A stretch of 64,000 bases of DNA, taken from NCBI RefSeq assembly GCF_037392515.1, contig NC_090288.1:4643501-4707500 (forward strand), given 5' to 3'. The stretch comes from Haliotis asinina (lineage: Eukaryota > Mollusca > Gastropoda > Lepetellida > Haliotidae). Positions 1 through 14,000 of the stretch are shown here, piece by piece; positions within the stretch are counted from its first letter, which is position 1, and every line of letters starts with the position of its first letter. The notes beneath the pieces were generated by a model. The model saw nothing but the letters and a program-made list of their open reading frames with translations. It was not told the DNA's origin and did not search any database. A program made the position numbers and the translations under genes.

Positions 1-1599
1 TTGTCATATCAAGTTAAAGATTGATTACATGTCTTCACTGAGTGTCAGAACATTTATTGGTTACAATTTGTACTAGCAAACATTCCAGCAATTGAGGCTC
101 TGTCTCATATTTTTTCTGTTATTGCATACAAGAAGTCTGTATATGTCCATTACTTGTTCAAATTATTCTACAGTACTATAATTTCATATGCATGACAAGG
201 ATCTGATGCAGATTTTTTGTGTCAAAGGCTTTCAACTGTCATTTGGACAAAGGTTCATGCTTTTCTCTAAAAATATGTTTATTTAAACACTGATGATGTA
301 ACCAAAGAATGTGCTATTTTGTACAAGTAACTGGCTGTTGTTCAAGAAATATTTTAGGAAGAGGTGATGATTCCACAAATGCCTTGTTTCATATTTGTCA
401 AAGGACCATCCATGTTCCTTCAGTATTACCCCTTGTTGTATGTAACTAAATATTTATGACTTATTTGTTATATGTCTTTGAATAGAATGAAACATTAAAC
501 TTGTTGCAGTAAGCATGTTTTAAGTGTTTATTTGGCCTACCATAAGAATTCAGCACCACAAACATCCCAATACATTATGAGGTAATTTGTGAAACCTTGG
601 TACCAGAAAACAGCGCTCTTTGACTTTTTGCTACTGGTGGGTTATCACAAGTAATGAGTGCTACAAGGAGGATACAAGCTTCACATCAGATAAAAAAAAT
701 GCCAAAAACACAAGAAGCACATGTTTAACCCTCACCATTATCTCTAGAACGTGATTTGAATGTTCAGGGGATATTTGATGTAGATTATGTACTTTTAAAA
801 ACTGAATGGGATAATCAGTGAAAAGGTGTCACTAATAGTGCAGTTTTATATCTTTCATTACGAAAAGGTCCAAAAGGGTGCATATAGTTACTAAGTAACA
901 CTGGCATCAAAGCACATACTCTGTCACCTATACCCATGCAAAAACTACCCACACTCATAAAGTCAGGCTACCCACCGGCCAACAGAGCGTTCTTGGAGCT
1001 ATGATAAAGTACTGAGCTACGACATGTAACCTCGCGAACTCTTCGAGGGTACGGACCTGGCTCCTAACGGCTAGCACACAAGCCAGTGATTGAACCCTCT
1101 CAGCCTCCACTCAGCAGTGAGCTTCAAAAATGGAAGTCGGACAACCGTAGTCTAGATCTAGTACTTCATTTACCCCCTTTAAATTGACATGACTCCCTAG
1201 CCGAAAACTACGAATACGCAATGCCATGTGTTTCATCTGCCTACTTTTCTTAGAAATAATATTGTTTAATCTTAAGTAGATTCAAGATTTTAAAGTTCTA
1301 GCTGTTCACGAAAAACGTTTTACTCACTTCATTTTTTCTATGGCATTATTTTATTTGCAAGTGGATTGTGTTGATTAAGATTTAGGATTCAAGGACGAGC
1401 AGTGAGACTAGGGGTCTCATATTACTATAGTTGATCTTCAGTTCCAGACATAGTGCCTTCTTATGAACAGTGTATGGTTGATGACGCCTTGTGTATCAGC
1501 TCAAACACAGTTTGTCTGAAATGAAACTGACCCTAAAGCGCAGTGAGTCAGTATGGTTTTATGCAGTTTTTAAACAACATTCCGGCAAAATATCGGAAT

Positions 1600-1675
1600 A
1601 AACAAGACATCGAACCCAGATCGTCTAAGGCGTAACAAGCTAGGCCACTTACCACTAAGCTATCCCGCCTGAGAC
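1600..1675 (-). repeat. tRNA-derived SINE head, minus orientation
   Basis: Read on the minus strand this gives GGCGGGATAGCTTAGTGG (A-box-like) followed about 40 nt later by GGGTTCGATGTC (B-box-like), the spacing of an internal RNA polymerase III promoter. It does not fold into a clean tRNA, so I call it a SINE head and not a tRNA gene. It differs from the (ACTC)-tailed family elsewhere in the window. Confidence 0.5.
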
Positions 1676-1929
1676 ACCTAACGTTTGTCATTTTGGACAA
1701 AATGAGAAACACACTAAGTGACTAAAATATGAAACTATACTGATTTCCAGCAGGAACTACACAAGGGCATTGTGAACATAACTGGTTTAACAAATAACCA
1801 GATTAGACCGAGTTGATATGTTTCTAAAATGTATGTCTGTGGTTTCATAAAAAAAATACATCTTATTTCGTCTTTCGATAGTGACAAAAAAGGAACGTAG
1901 AACCGAACATGGGTATCTGTGACTTATTA

Positions 1930-1975
1930 TGACGTCATCACGAACTCAGTGACGCATTACACACTTGTGACGTCA
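1930..1975. promoter_or_regulatory. Two perfect CRE palindromes (TGACGTCA)
   Basis: TGACGTCA occurs at 1930-1937 and again at 1968-1975, 38 bp apart, about 110-150 bp before the proposed start codon at 2083. TGACGTCA is the full binding palindrome of CREB/ATF bZIP factors. Two perfect copies this close together in AT-rich DNA are unlikely by chance, and a GC-richer patch (1983-1995) follows. This is the best promoter candidate for the gene that starts at 2083. The transcription start itself is not visible. Confidence 0.5.
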
Positions 1976-2082
1976 CAGAAGGCCCGTCGCCTTTTCTACT
2001 CCATGCAGGTATCAGCGCTCGTGGAGTTAAAGTTGTTTACAGTAAAGCTTTGGTACGCATAACAGGATTGTGTTTCAAGAAA

Positions 2083-2093
2083 ATGGATAATGG
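2083..2093 (+). CDS. Unrecognised gene, proposed exon 1
   Basis: Eleven coding nucleotides, ATG GAT AAT GG, end at a GTATGT donor in phase 2. The next exon needs exactly phase 2 (GG|A = Gly), so the protein would begin MDNGI. The start is chosen from this phase match and from the paired CREs about 110-150 bp upstream. So small an exon cannot be proved without RNA evidence; translation could instead begin in an exon I did not find. Confidence 0.35.
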
Positions 2094-5000
2094 GTATGTT
2101 GTTTAACTTTTTTCGTTGACACGCCTGTGAACAATAGCTACCTTTTGACAAAACCCACATCTTCTGATGGATACGGTTGCCATGGCTTGTTTGATCAGTC
2201 AGTACCTCTGCTTCTTCCTCCCTTTGATAAACGTTTCTCACAACCAAACACAATGCCAGGTGTTATAAGTCCTTAGGACCCACAGCACTGCTCGTGTACC
2301 TCGTTGTTATCTGACAGATCCACCTTATTACTGATCAAACGATAACTTAGATATTTGAGGGGCATGTAGAAGTTGGTATTGAGGTATAAGACAAAAATGT
2401 TATGGATGTCAAATTCTCCTTTATTGTTTACACAACGTTTATGGGCCATCCCTTGTCCCTTCGTCAGTTGGACTGTTATTTGAATAGGTGCTTGTGTGTT
2501 ATTTATTATGTCCACTATATACGTTTACAGAATACAACATGTGAAAATATTGATGACATTTATCAGCAATGTATGTCTGGTTTAGACTTGACTTTGTTTT
2601 ACTCATAGACAAGAAAGATCACCACCTCCGACGAGGGATGGGCGTGGCAACCCCCGGAGGGTCATCGGCATCAGGAGGTAGGGTGATGCCGTGTTGACAC
2701 CTTCACATCCTTATGTTCTCTCGTCAAAGGCTGCATAATGAATTAAATGGTTTCCGTGATTTGAATGCGAGAGTCTTTAACCTTATATACATGTATACAT
2801 CAAATGAAATCAATGCACCCCAAACTACCTGTTACATTTATCATGTACACTTTATTTCTTTAACTGAAAGGCCTTGTTTATTTATTTATTTCATTTATTC
2901 CCGTAAGGACACTTTTCTTTTAGCCTGGTAACGAAGAATCAAAGATATTATATTAATAGATGTATACATGTATGTGACATATATTCAGCTTAAGATGTCG
3001 TCATCCTGTAAGTATGTAAATAAAGTTACGGACGTTAAGGAAAGAGAATGATTCGACTACGTATTGCAAAGTTGCATGTTCTTGCTTCGAACTGAATTAT
3101 ATTTTACTGTTAGGGTATATTTGTCAAGGCCTCAAAAATATTACTATTCCTAAATTGAACTTATTAAAAACCAGATGCCATTCTTATATGGTTGCGGTTA
3201 AGAGGTTACATTGTCAGTCTGGTGTATATTGTTTATCAAACGTTAAACTCGTGAACATATTTCTGTAGTAACCTATTCTGTTGTCGCATTTAATACATAT
3301 ACTACTCAGCAGAAGTTTGAGACAGCCGTGACAGAATAACTACAGCAATACAGAAGATTATGATGTATTTTAACATGTCTATTAAGTGGCATAAATGTAA
3401 CATTCTGTTTTATACGTCCTCATGAGTTCTCAATCATTATTTTATCAAACACTGGCACAAGGTGGTAACGTTCACTAAATAGTTCATCATAGACTTACGA
3501 CTGTTTTTATGATACGAGGGCTTTGTGCATTAAATCTGTTTTCACATGTCCATTTGTGTAGAATAAACTACTCGGGGACAGGACTTCCCCCAGTGGAGAC
3601 ACCCAGCTCCTCGGAGGACATCCACAGCGGAGGGGCCAGTACGTCGGGGCCACTCCCAGAGAAACAGGGGTGAGTGGAGTATGGTTGTCTGTTTGGTGGT
3701 TGGAGGGTTGTGTTCTGTTTAAAGGGGTGGTCGTGGTTGGTGGGAGGTGTGGGTGGAGTGTAGCTGTCATCTGTTTGAAGGGTGGATAGATAGGGTGGTC
3801 TGTAGGGTAGAGAGTAGTTTTCAAAGGTATTTCAAGGGTGGAGGATGGGTAGCTGTCTTTTTATGGTGTCATTTAACAGAGATTCTTTTTGCATCAAACT
3901 GATTATAAAACCATCATAATCATCACTATCATCCACCATGTCTAATGACACATGTACTTGGTATCTAAAACCTTATCATCAGAATCTGACGTCACAACTT
4001 TCCTTCACTTTCAGCGAGTCCCCCGAGCCTCCAAGCTCCCCGGAACTCCCCGCCCTGAACCAGCAGGAGATCCAGGCCTTCTACAGAGAGTCTCTCCTCG
4101 CCATGGAGGCTGCAGAGAGGTCTGTTATAGACTTAATAAACCGGAATGGGTCAGCCGGAATGGCAGACTCTGTAGTTTGGGCTTGCGACTGGTCATATTC
4201 TTATCAAAGCCACTGCACACGGTACAAGTTACATATACATTCTTTAGGACATTTTCAAGTTGCTTAACATGGGTTCTCCCTTGGGACGATATGACCGACC
4301 ATTCGATATTTTAGTTGGTGCCTGGGTATGGAAGATAAATACCCATTCAATTAGGACGGTTAACCTCTATTTTTGTCAGCAAAACACCTTTGCAGTTTTG
4401 TGCCTGACAATCTGTGTTATGTCTGAAGGATAAGTATGTGTTTTTTCCTTTTGTTTTGGTTTTGTTTTTTGAATAACGTCGCACTCAGTCCGTTTGGTCA
4501 ACATCATGAGCATCGATCTACGCAAATGATCAGATACGATGACATGTGTGAACCAGGTTGGTAAACCTGGCCACCCGATCCCCTTAGTCGCTTCTTACGA
4601 CAAGCATGAGTTGCTGAAGACCAGTTGTAGTCGAATCATCACGTTTTTCAAGCATTTTCTGGGGCAATATAGCTTTTCAAATATAAAAGCCAAACCTCAA
4701 ACTCCGGAGTACCGGAAACAACAAATACATGCCATTGTATTAGAGACAAAGAGTAAATATGAAAGCAATCCCAAAACAAATAAACCAGTTGTGATTTCCT
4801 GTTAGGGCCATTACATCCTCATTGTGGGATAACAATCTTGTACAGTTTTACACAGTATGTGATTTTGTGGTTTCAGTGCAAGGAAACTGGGAACATCCAC
4901 CACCCCGAACAATGAGCTGGTGTTCTATGACTCGTAAGTGTCCTGTCTTCATTAAGACTAATGTTTCATAATGTCAAGCACATGTTTTGATCCAATGATT

Positions 5001-8000
5001 ATATCTGATTATCCCTGGCGGAAACTGTATAACATATGATAATTGGGCATCTTAAGAAGGAGAGAAAGCCGAAAAAAGCAGACGCGGTGCTGAGATGGAC
5101 TCACTTGCTGTTGCTAAACCTAGGCTACTATACACGTTCCAGTCGTAGTCCCTACCACACCTGCATTTACCAACCAATATAAAATCTAGTGTGTATTGTT
5201 CTTTTAACATCCTTCCTATCTGAACGTGTGTGAAATTGTACCGGCAGTATGGGGATGCATATACAAAATAAGTCAAAGAATAGCCAGGTGTTGCAAAACG
5301 TGCAGCACCCAGATTTACTAGAATCATATAAACCACCAGATATTCTTGAATAAGTATTATTATATCAGGGTATGGTTCTTAGTAACTGTTGAGTAGTAGT
5401 CATCATCGATGGTAGTATTGATTTAAAGTGAAACTTGATGAACGGTCCTGACAAGATGCTAATGTTTCTTGCTTTTTGTCTTCAAAGATCAAGTTCTAGT
5501 AGCCAGACAACCAACCCAGAAACAGCTGGATCGAGGTCAAATATGGCACAGTCTCCACATCAAGAAAGGTACTTGCTTAGGATCAAGGTAAACGTACGAC
5601 GAGTTAAAGTAGCTTTAATATAGACTTCGGGACTATTTTACTTTGTTTGCTTCGGGCGTATGCATATATATATTTTTTTAAAAACATGTTCAGCTATGAC
5701 TGCCGTATGTGATGGCGGTCATATATACACTATACATTATCCTTGTGGACCCCATAACTCATTTCAGTCCTTTGTGCAATGATGGGCCTGTATCACTGAT
5801 GAAGTACAGTTTATGGACGATTCTTCTATTTTTTACAACTTTGTTTTTCTATACCAGGATGTCACTCCGTTCCGTTGTGAGCGATGACGTGAGATGCGCA
5901 GATGTAGGTGCAGCTACACCTGGTGTGTGCAACTCTCGTGCCAACACGCCAACAACAGATGTTACCATCTCACGTGCAACAACTCCAGCAGCAGATGAGA
6001 GTATCACACGTGCAACGACATCAGCAGCAGACGACAGCGTCTCACGTGCAACGACATCAGCAGCAGACGACAGCGTCTCACGTGCAACGACATCAGCAGC
6101 AGACGACAGCGTCTCACGTGCAACGACATCAGCAGCAGACGACAGCGTCTCACGTGTAGTGGAACCAGCAGCAGATGATAGCGTGCCATGTGCGACATCG
6201 TCAGCAGCAGCAGATGACAACACCTCACAAAATCCAGGAAACGAAGGTAAGAGAAGTGTTACTGTTAATTGACTTTTGCTTATCAACGTGGATTGAAGTT
6301 TGTCAAATATGATTACAGACATACCAACACCCAGCTCTTGAGGGGTGATTATTTCAGACAGCCTTTAATGCAATCCATTTTCGGGTAAAACGTTCATGCA
6401 GAAAAAGGTGAGGTACGAGTCTGCCTTGATCATGAGCATGTGAGAATGAGGTGTTTGAGAATCGTTATCAGTGAGGATATCGGTCTACGTGTTGCACAGG
6501 AATGATCTCCGAATATGTGAAGCATTTCCACAATCAACATGCTGCCCAATATCAAATGTATATAACCTATATATGAAAAGGTGTTAGGATAGTGGAAATG
6601 TTATTTAAAACATCCACAACAGCATGTAACACATTCTCTAGTCTTTTCCCCATTCCCTGAACCATAGTGCTTCCCTATGTCAGTCTATATTTTTGTGCCG
6701 GTTCATGTTTGAATCCCGTGAATCGATCTCGTAAAGTGGTTTCTTTCAAGTATAATGTTGCATGTTTCCGTTATAGTACAGGTACTGCAAGCAAAGAGTA
6801 TGGGAACGACCAATATTTGATAGTCGTATATAACCTTAAACAAGTTGCAGTGTTGGGGTGGAGCAGGAAACAGCTATCAATAAAATCACGTATTTACTTC
6901 CAGTGATACCGGCAACAAGGGAGACAACAGACATCCGCAAACGCATTCGTCGGGTAGGTACACCTGCACATGATAAATGATATCAATTAGTAATTTGCAA
7001 TTAGCCACAAAACTGGCAATACTTCCACCGCCCGTATCCCTCCTAAATTTAACGATGAGGAAACATTTCTTTGCGTGGCATTTTTTAGAGGTTGAATATC
7101 TTTCAGAATGTTCAGGTACAATATTAAAATAAAACCATTCCTCATTAGACGAGGAATATACAGTCTGGTGACATAATTTGACTAGAATGAAATTTAAGAG
7201 GAATTCAGGAAGTCTTTACACAAATAATAGTCCTTCATCAAGAAAATCATGGCGATGTGTTTTATCAAAGCTGTTGGCTTTTCTATTTATTTTGATTTAC
7301 ATGATGACCAAACTTAGCTGGATCGGCTTTTGCCTGATGTGTGCTAGTTTAACTCTTAACAACTTACCCAAACCCATCAAGATCTAAGTTAGAAATTTGA
7401 TCACGTGGACAAGCTTGGTGACACGGTTCATGTACGCCACCATGTCCAAGTTGTATAGATCGATGCTGCCCATCACTGGACAGTCTTGTCCCGACTCAGT
7501 GATTTAACAGCCCGCCTTCATGCCTTGTATACCGCGGTAGGCAACAAACAGGAAACAGAGATACTGTCTCAATATCACATACAAAATATAGAAAAAGACT
7601 GCAGTTAGTCGCCAACCCACAAAGGAATGATGTTTCCATCTACCCTAAACACTCGAACCGGCACGTTTTGACAGTATGTCAAGAGTATATATTTAAATCT
7701 AATGGCGAATCTGATTATCCCTATATACACCTAAAGCATTGACTTTGCCCGTCCATAAGAAGTATGTACATGTGACTGTACGACTGAGTTTAACCATTAT
7801 TTTCAGGTATTCCTCCGATTTCTCCGGCCATTCAGATGCTGCTTTGGCCAGAGCTAGGATCATTGGCGAAACCCGCTATCACGGCAGCAACACTACCATT
7901 GGCTCTTCTAGACATGTGTGTAGAGGTCAGAGGTTGCCCACGTGTGTAGGTGTGTGGGTAAAGCACAATGGAAGGATGGTGTGGTGACGTGGCGATTGTC

Positions 8001-11000
8001 AGTGGCCTTGTTTTCAAGACGACAAAGTTAGATAGGAAGTCACAAAGCAAGTCATATATTCACCTATAGTCGTTGTGTCAACATGTTTTTATTTTGCCAT
8101 ACACGTTTTGAGATTTTATCAAAACACGTTTGGATTACCTAAAATTTGTATCAATCAATACGATCTGTATGAAGACAGATCATATAGTACAACGACATAC
8201 AGCAAAACGATATTAAAAAGTCTCATTTCTTTTAAAAGCACTAAGGTCATAGAGCTAGTAGCTATGGGTTTTGCCATATTCAAAAATATTAACTTGGAGC
8301 ACTTTATAAGAAAATCAATCAGAGAAACAAAATATATATCTCCTACAAGTAAAATTTGAAAATAGAAACAATGCAGAAAAATGCACACTGTTCATGCAAT
8401 GAAGACTGTCTTAGATGAAGAGACTAAATACTTGATTTTCTGTAAAATTCATGAACACAAATACATGTATAAAGAATGAATTATTGTTTACTGATAATTT
8501 CGTAAATATTTTGGTACAACAATAAGAATTGTGACCAGTGAAGCCGCAAAACTATATGTCCAAACTATCTGTTATAAAATATCTACTGAAAACACCAGTT
8601 CTTGCACTAACACTGTCTGTGCTTGATGACCATAAAGAAGCATTATAAATGCTGTTATGAATTGCAAATTGATATTATGTGATAATTCGTAATTAAACTG
8701 GAACATTAATTGCAATCGTGTTTATACCTCAAACAATTATGTATTGACAATTTTCTATTACTATTTTTTTTAAAATCTATATATATCTCATTGAAACCGA
8801 AAAGCAATGTACATACTGGCTATCAAAACCGTTTTTTATGTGGGTAAGTAAGTATTTTTGAACAAATATGAACAATGAATATACATGTATGTCAACTAAA
8901 ATGTTAAAATACGAGTTGTTTTCAATGAAGGAACAATAACATGTGTCCAAAGTATCTTTGTTGTTCAATATCTCGCGAAAACAAAACAGTAATTTTATAT
9001 AAATAACTTCTATTTGTTAAAGTTAACTGGTAATAGAAAATGAACAGTAACAATCGCCTGTGCAATGAAATAACTTGATACAGAATTTTAGAAAGTTAAA
9101 TATACCAACATACATCCTATGAAAACATTTAACATATAGATAAAAAAAACAATAAGATTTTAAGTGAAACAAAATGAAAATGTTTCATATATTATTTTTT
9201 TAACAGAAGTATCTTGAACAGATATCCTCGTATAGTTTTTCAAAGTCAAACCAAAATACTGATATATTTTGTGCAATCCTGAACCGAAGTACTGCTTGAT
9301 TTTAAGGCTAATCATGAGCAGAAATATAGAATGTTTTTAAGTCTAATCATTAACAGAAAACAAATGTGTTTTGTATAATCATGAACAGAAATATTGAATT
9401 GAAGATTAATCGTGAACATAAATACTGATTCGTTTTGTCTAATCCCAAAGATACGCATTTACTTATTTTAAATCTTATTATGAACATAAATGCTTAAATT
9501 TTTTGCGCCATCATGAAGAGAAGTATTGAAATACTATATTAAATCTATATTGTATATTAAATCTAAGCATGAACTGAAATGCTCATATTTTATGTTTAAT
9601 CATGAAGGGAATGTTGAATTATCTTGAAGAGAAGTATTGAAATACTATATTAAATCTATATTGTATATTAAATCTAAGCATGAACTGAAATGTTCATATT
9701 TTATGTTTAATCATGAAGGGAATGTTGAATTATCTTGAAGAGAAGTAGTTAGTTATCTTAAGTCTAATCATGAACATAAATGCTGATGTAATTTCTCAAG
9801 TCAAGAACAGAAGTACTAAATCATTTAAGGTCTAATCGTGTACAGATATACTGACTTCTGTCTAATCATGAAGAGTATTTGGTGCATCGTGAACGGAATT
9901 GTTTAATCATCATCTCTAATCATGAACAGAATATCTTAATCACGAACAACGGTGCTGTCTCGCTCCAATAGTGAACGTGGGTGTTGATTATTTTATATTG
10001 TTATTATTTTATATGAAATCATCAAATCATTAACAGAGGTATCTTACCTTCAACCTTGCTGTACTGGGTCTCTGACTGCAAGCTTTACATATAACACATG
10101 CAATTATACATAAGGTATATCTCAGGTATGTATATAGAACAGGAAAACCGATAAATCTGATGACTCTCACATGTGTTTGATTAATGTCAATAAACATATC
10201 ATTTGTTAGATACTTGTAAATGTAAAAACATGTATAACATCTACATGTATCCGATTCAAATATTAAAATGAAATGGTTCTGTGTTCTAAAATCATCCCGA
10301 AACGAAAATATCAAAGTACTAGAGCTGAACACGTAAGTTTGAACTGAATGATACAGAATAATGCAGAGATTCTCCCATGCACGTAATATATCTTCACAAG
10401 CTAAAGGCTTGGGCACACTTGCTCAATCTTTACGCTACAATGATTGTAACTCCCACTCTCCAACATAGGCTTAAGATAGGCGTAGCGCCAAGATCGCTTT
10501 GTGCAAGTTTTCGTCAAAATTCGTGAGACGAAGATTATCAGGCAGCCATTAGATCACTCTGCCTCCTCCCAGCTCAGTGCCAGTGTTGATTGGTTGTGTT
10601 CAGAAATGGTCAACACACCTGGCTACTTCTGACCTCTACACACAGTTTTCAAAATAATTCTTTCATATAGTATTTTCTGTTGAAACTACAGTTCTGTCAC
10701 TTTTTATCAAATAGTGTTGCATGCCACGTGATTAAAATTTCTAAAAAATTGTTTTCACTACGGATAATATTGTATTTTGCATTAGTTTCCTTAACAGACA
10801 ATGCCCGAGCTTTACTATTCACATAATACTTTTAAAATGAATTCGTGTCATGAGCTAATTGTACATTTTAGATACTTTGGAACTAAAGCGGTGTGATTTT
10901 TAGCTATAGTTGAATAAACGATGATTATTATGTACACTGTCGTTTTGTTGTGTACAAACACATGTACGAGGGTGAGTATGGTTCATGATCTCCAGTTTTG

Positions 11001-14000
11001 TACGTAATTGCATGTCAAGTTGATGTAGCAGGGAATCTCTAAGGAATTTCCAAACAAGGAAGTGGACGAATCATAAATGCTCGCGGCCGTGAGCACGTGT
11101 TTCCGTCGTAATACTGGTGCTCAGCTCGGAGTATTTGGGTGCTTTATACGAGGTGCCATCCCATGCCCCCAAATTAGTTGACCTTTTGTGATTTTTATAT
11201 AATAGAACCTCAGCTGTAACATGTTTTGGAAACTGACTGGGCCCGGAACAGACAAACAAGAAATGATTTTGTGAACAGATGACGGTACTGATGACAGCCT
11301 TCCCATTGGGCTACCCGTAAATCTGGAATTTATACACATATGCGCGTTAATCAAGCACCACCTACTTTTTGATAAGATAAATAGGAAAACACTAGATGTT
11401 GTTGTATATGCTTTAGCAAAGACATTCTACATACTGAAATAGTAATGACACATTTTATTTTACTCTGATTATTAAAAGCGAATTTGAAGTTTGGTAACGA
11501 TTTAATGGCAGACTGTGAAGATTACCTCTGAAGGTGACTATCAACAATGTTCGAAAATATTGCCATAATGACTACTCCATCTGAGACATTCGGGTTCTCG
11601 GTGTGTTTATTGGGGTTGCTTGAACGGACTTGGATCAAGATGTTGGAATTGCCCAACTAACGAAGGCCGAAAAACGTGAAGCGATCGTAAAATATCCAGT
11701 GTTACAACTGCAAGTCAGGGGCATGGATTTCGGATGCTCTATTGAAAATTCCTCAACTAATTTGGCTTGAAGACTACAACAACGGTTCGAAGCAAAAAAC
11801 ACCTTAATATCATAAAACTGCTCTTAAATGTTCTCGGGATTCTAACTTTATATGGTTTAGAGTTGGACACTCACAGTGCTTTGTTTCAGTGAGTGAGTTT
11901 ATCTATATGGCGGCAATCTGTAAATAATTGAGTCTGGACAGGATAATCCAGTGAACAACAGCATGCGTATCGATCTACGCATTTGTAAACCGATAACAAA
12001 TTTCAATCAAGTCACTGACCACCTGGTCTCGCTTACGACAAACATAGGTCAGTGAAGATCAGTTCTAACCTGGATGTTCACTTGAATGCAGGAACGCAAC
12101 ATCAGAACTCAACATTGTTTTACTTTTGGGTCTGTCTCCAAAATTTTGTCAGTGAATTTATGATAGACATTTCAGACGAATAACTAAACACCATGTTGTC
12201 ATTTTCATAAACATAACAGCCAAGTGATTAAACGTTTGTCACATCAAAAGCATAGGTTCAGTTCCGCAAGAGTATGTAACGTGTGAAGCCCTTTCGTGGT
12301 GACATTACTGGAATGTTGCTAATAGCCTCCATAATAGCACTTACTAGCACAAACCTCGTATTGGGCTATGCCAATCACCGTATGTGAAGTGATGGGGAAA
12401 CAGCTGAGCGGATTGACGCGTCACTTATATTGTGTGTAAATAGGTAGGTACGGAACTTAATAATGACAAAGGGCAAAATACTTTGAAATAATGAAATCTG
12501 TATACTTCGTTTTGTATTTTGTTGATCATTTTTAACAAAGTGGCTGTAATAGTCATAAACTTCCTAGGTGTACCACTAACCTGTAAGATCATCCTGACAG
12601 GGCACTGACGACCAGAAAAATTACTTTCGTGAAATTTTGTCTCATAGATAAGACGACCCCACTCTACAGACAGCATTTTTGGTCCTCAAAATCCGGCCTA
12701 TGGACGGTAATATTCGGTAACAAGCTCACTGTTCAGTCTTGATATAACAGGATCACTGTTCAGTCTTCATGTAACTGGATCCCTCTTCAGTCTTCATATA
12801 ACAGGACCACTGTTCAGTCTTGATATACTATTAGACATGTGAAGGTCCGTGGTAGAATAGGCCTTCAGCAATCCATCCTTACCATAAAAGGTATGCTTGT
12901 CGTAAGAGGCGACTAACGGACTTGTATGGTCAGGCTCGCTCACTTGGTTGACTCATGTCGTATCCCACTTGCGTAGGTCAATGCTGTTGATCACTGCTTT
13001 TTCTGGTCCAGAATCGATTATCTACAGACGCCACCATATACCTGGAATATTGCTGTGTGTGGCATAAAACTAAACTCACTCGCTCACTCACTCTTGTGGG
13101 GATTATTGTTCAGTCTTGATATAACGAGATCACTGTTCAAAGCAGTGTTAAAACCAACTCACTCACTAAGAACCTGATTTGGAGGAATTATCTCAATCTT
13201 CAACCTGTCGTTTGGCCCTTGTAGGTAGGTACGATGGGAGAGTTCATTATTGACCTGTTTGGTCTGTCTATCACCTCTTACCACAAGCATGGGTTACTGA
13301 AGACCAATATTCTAATCCGGACATTCATGGGTAACCAATAACATAAACAGAAATGAAAACAAAATAGGAAATTGTATGGAATATTTTTAATGCATTCAAC
13401 TGCTTACACAGTCAGTATCAGAACAAACATCATGGTGTAGGATAACATGTAGGAGGTATCACAGCTGATATAACAGTACATATACACCAGTACTCACTTG
13501 CTGGATCAAACTGACTTAAGAACAACAAGCTTCAAAATGATCAATCTGCATTGACACTGGATACACTTGATAATACTTTCTATGCCAATTCAGCCAAGCT
13601 GTTCCATTCTGTTTACTAAACAAGAAAATAATCTGTGTTTGGAATACTGTTTGGTCCGCTGTGGCACATTGCGTTTGGCAAAGTTTGGGTGATTAACAGT
13701 ATTACAGGATAACCTGACACTTACAATCCTAGAGTGTCTACAGACTTCCAAACAGGTGCTATTTGTCATGTTAGAGTTCCAACTGAGAACACAATCATGA
13801 CTTTCCTTCCAAGAATTTTACCAAAACCTCTTTCATTTCAATTTCCTTTAAGTTTCCATCTATTATTTGAGAACACCTCATTACCACTGAAAGAGAACAT
13901 CAGGTCATGGTGTTGCTAAGACTTCGTTTTGGATCATTTTCCAAACACAAAAATAGGCTTGAAATGCTTTTCAGGGTGACAAAAACTCTGAACAAGCTGA

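Larger units (their letters stand above)
1..2082. other. Left flank, no supported coding exon
   Basis: AT-rich sequence with frequent stops in all frames; I see no convincing exon. It holds a tRNA-like SINE head (1600-1675) and two CRE palindromes (1930-1975), listed separately. An ATTAAA near 493 could belong to the 3' UTR of a gene left of the window, but nothing else supports that. A stretch at about 955-1140 is less AT-rich and, on the minus strand, has a B-box-like GGTTCAATCAC, so it may be another old tRNA-derived repeat. Confidence 0.5.

Noticed and set aside
5849..6322. Minus-strand 157-codon frame over the coding repeat
   Set aside because: Mirror of the repeat-rich plus-strand exon, which has proper splice sites and continuity with neighbouring exons.
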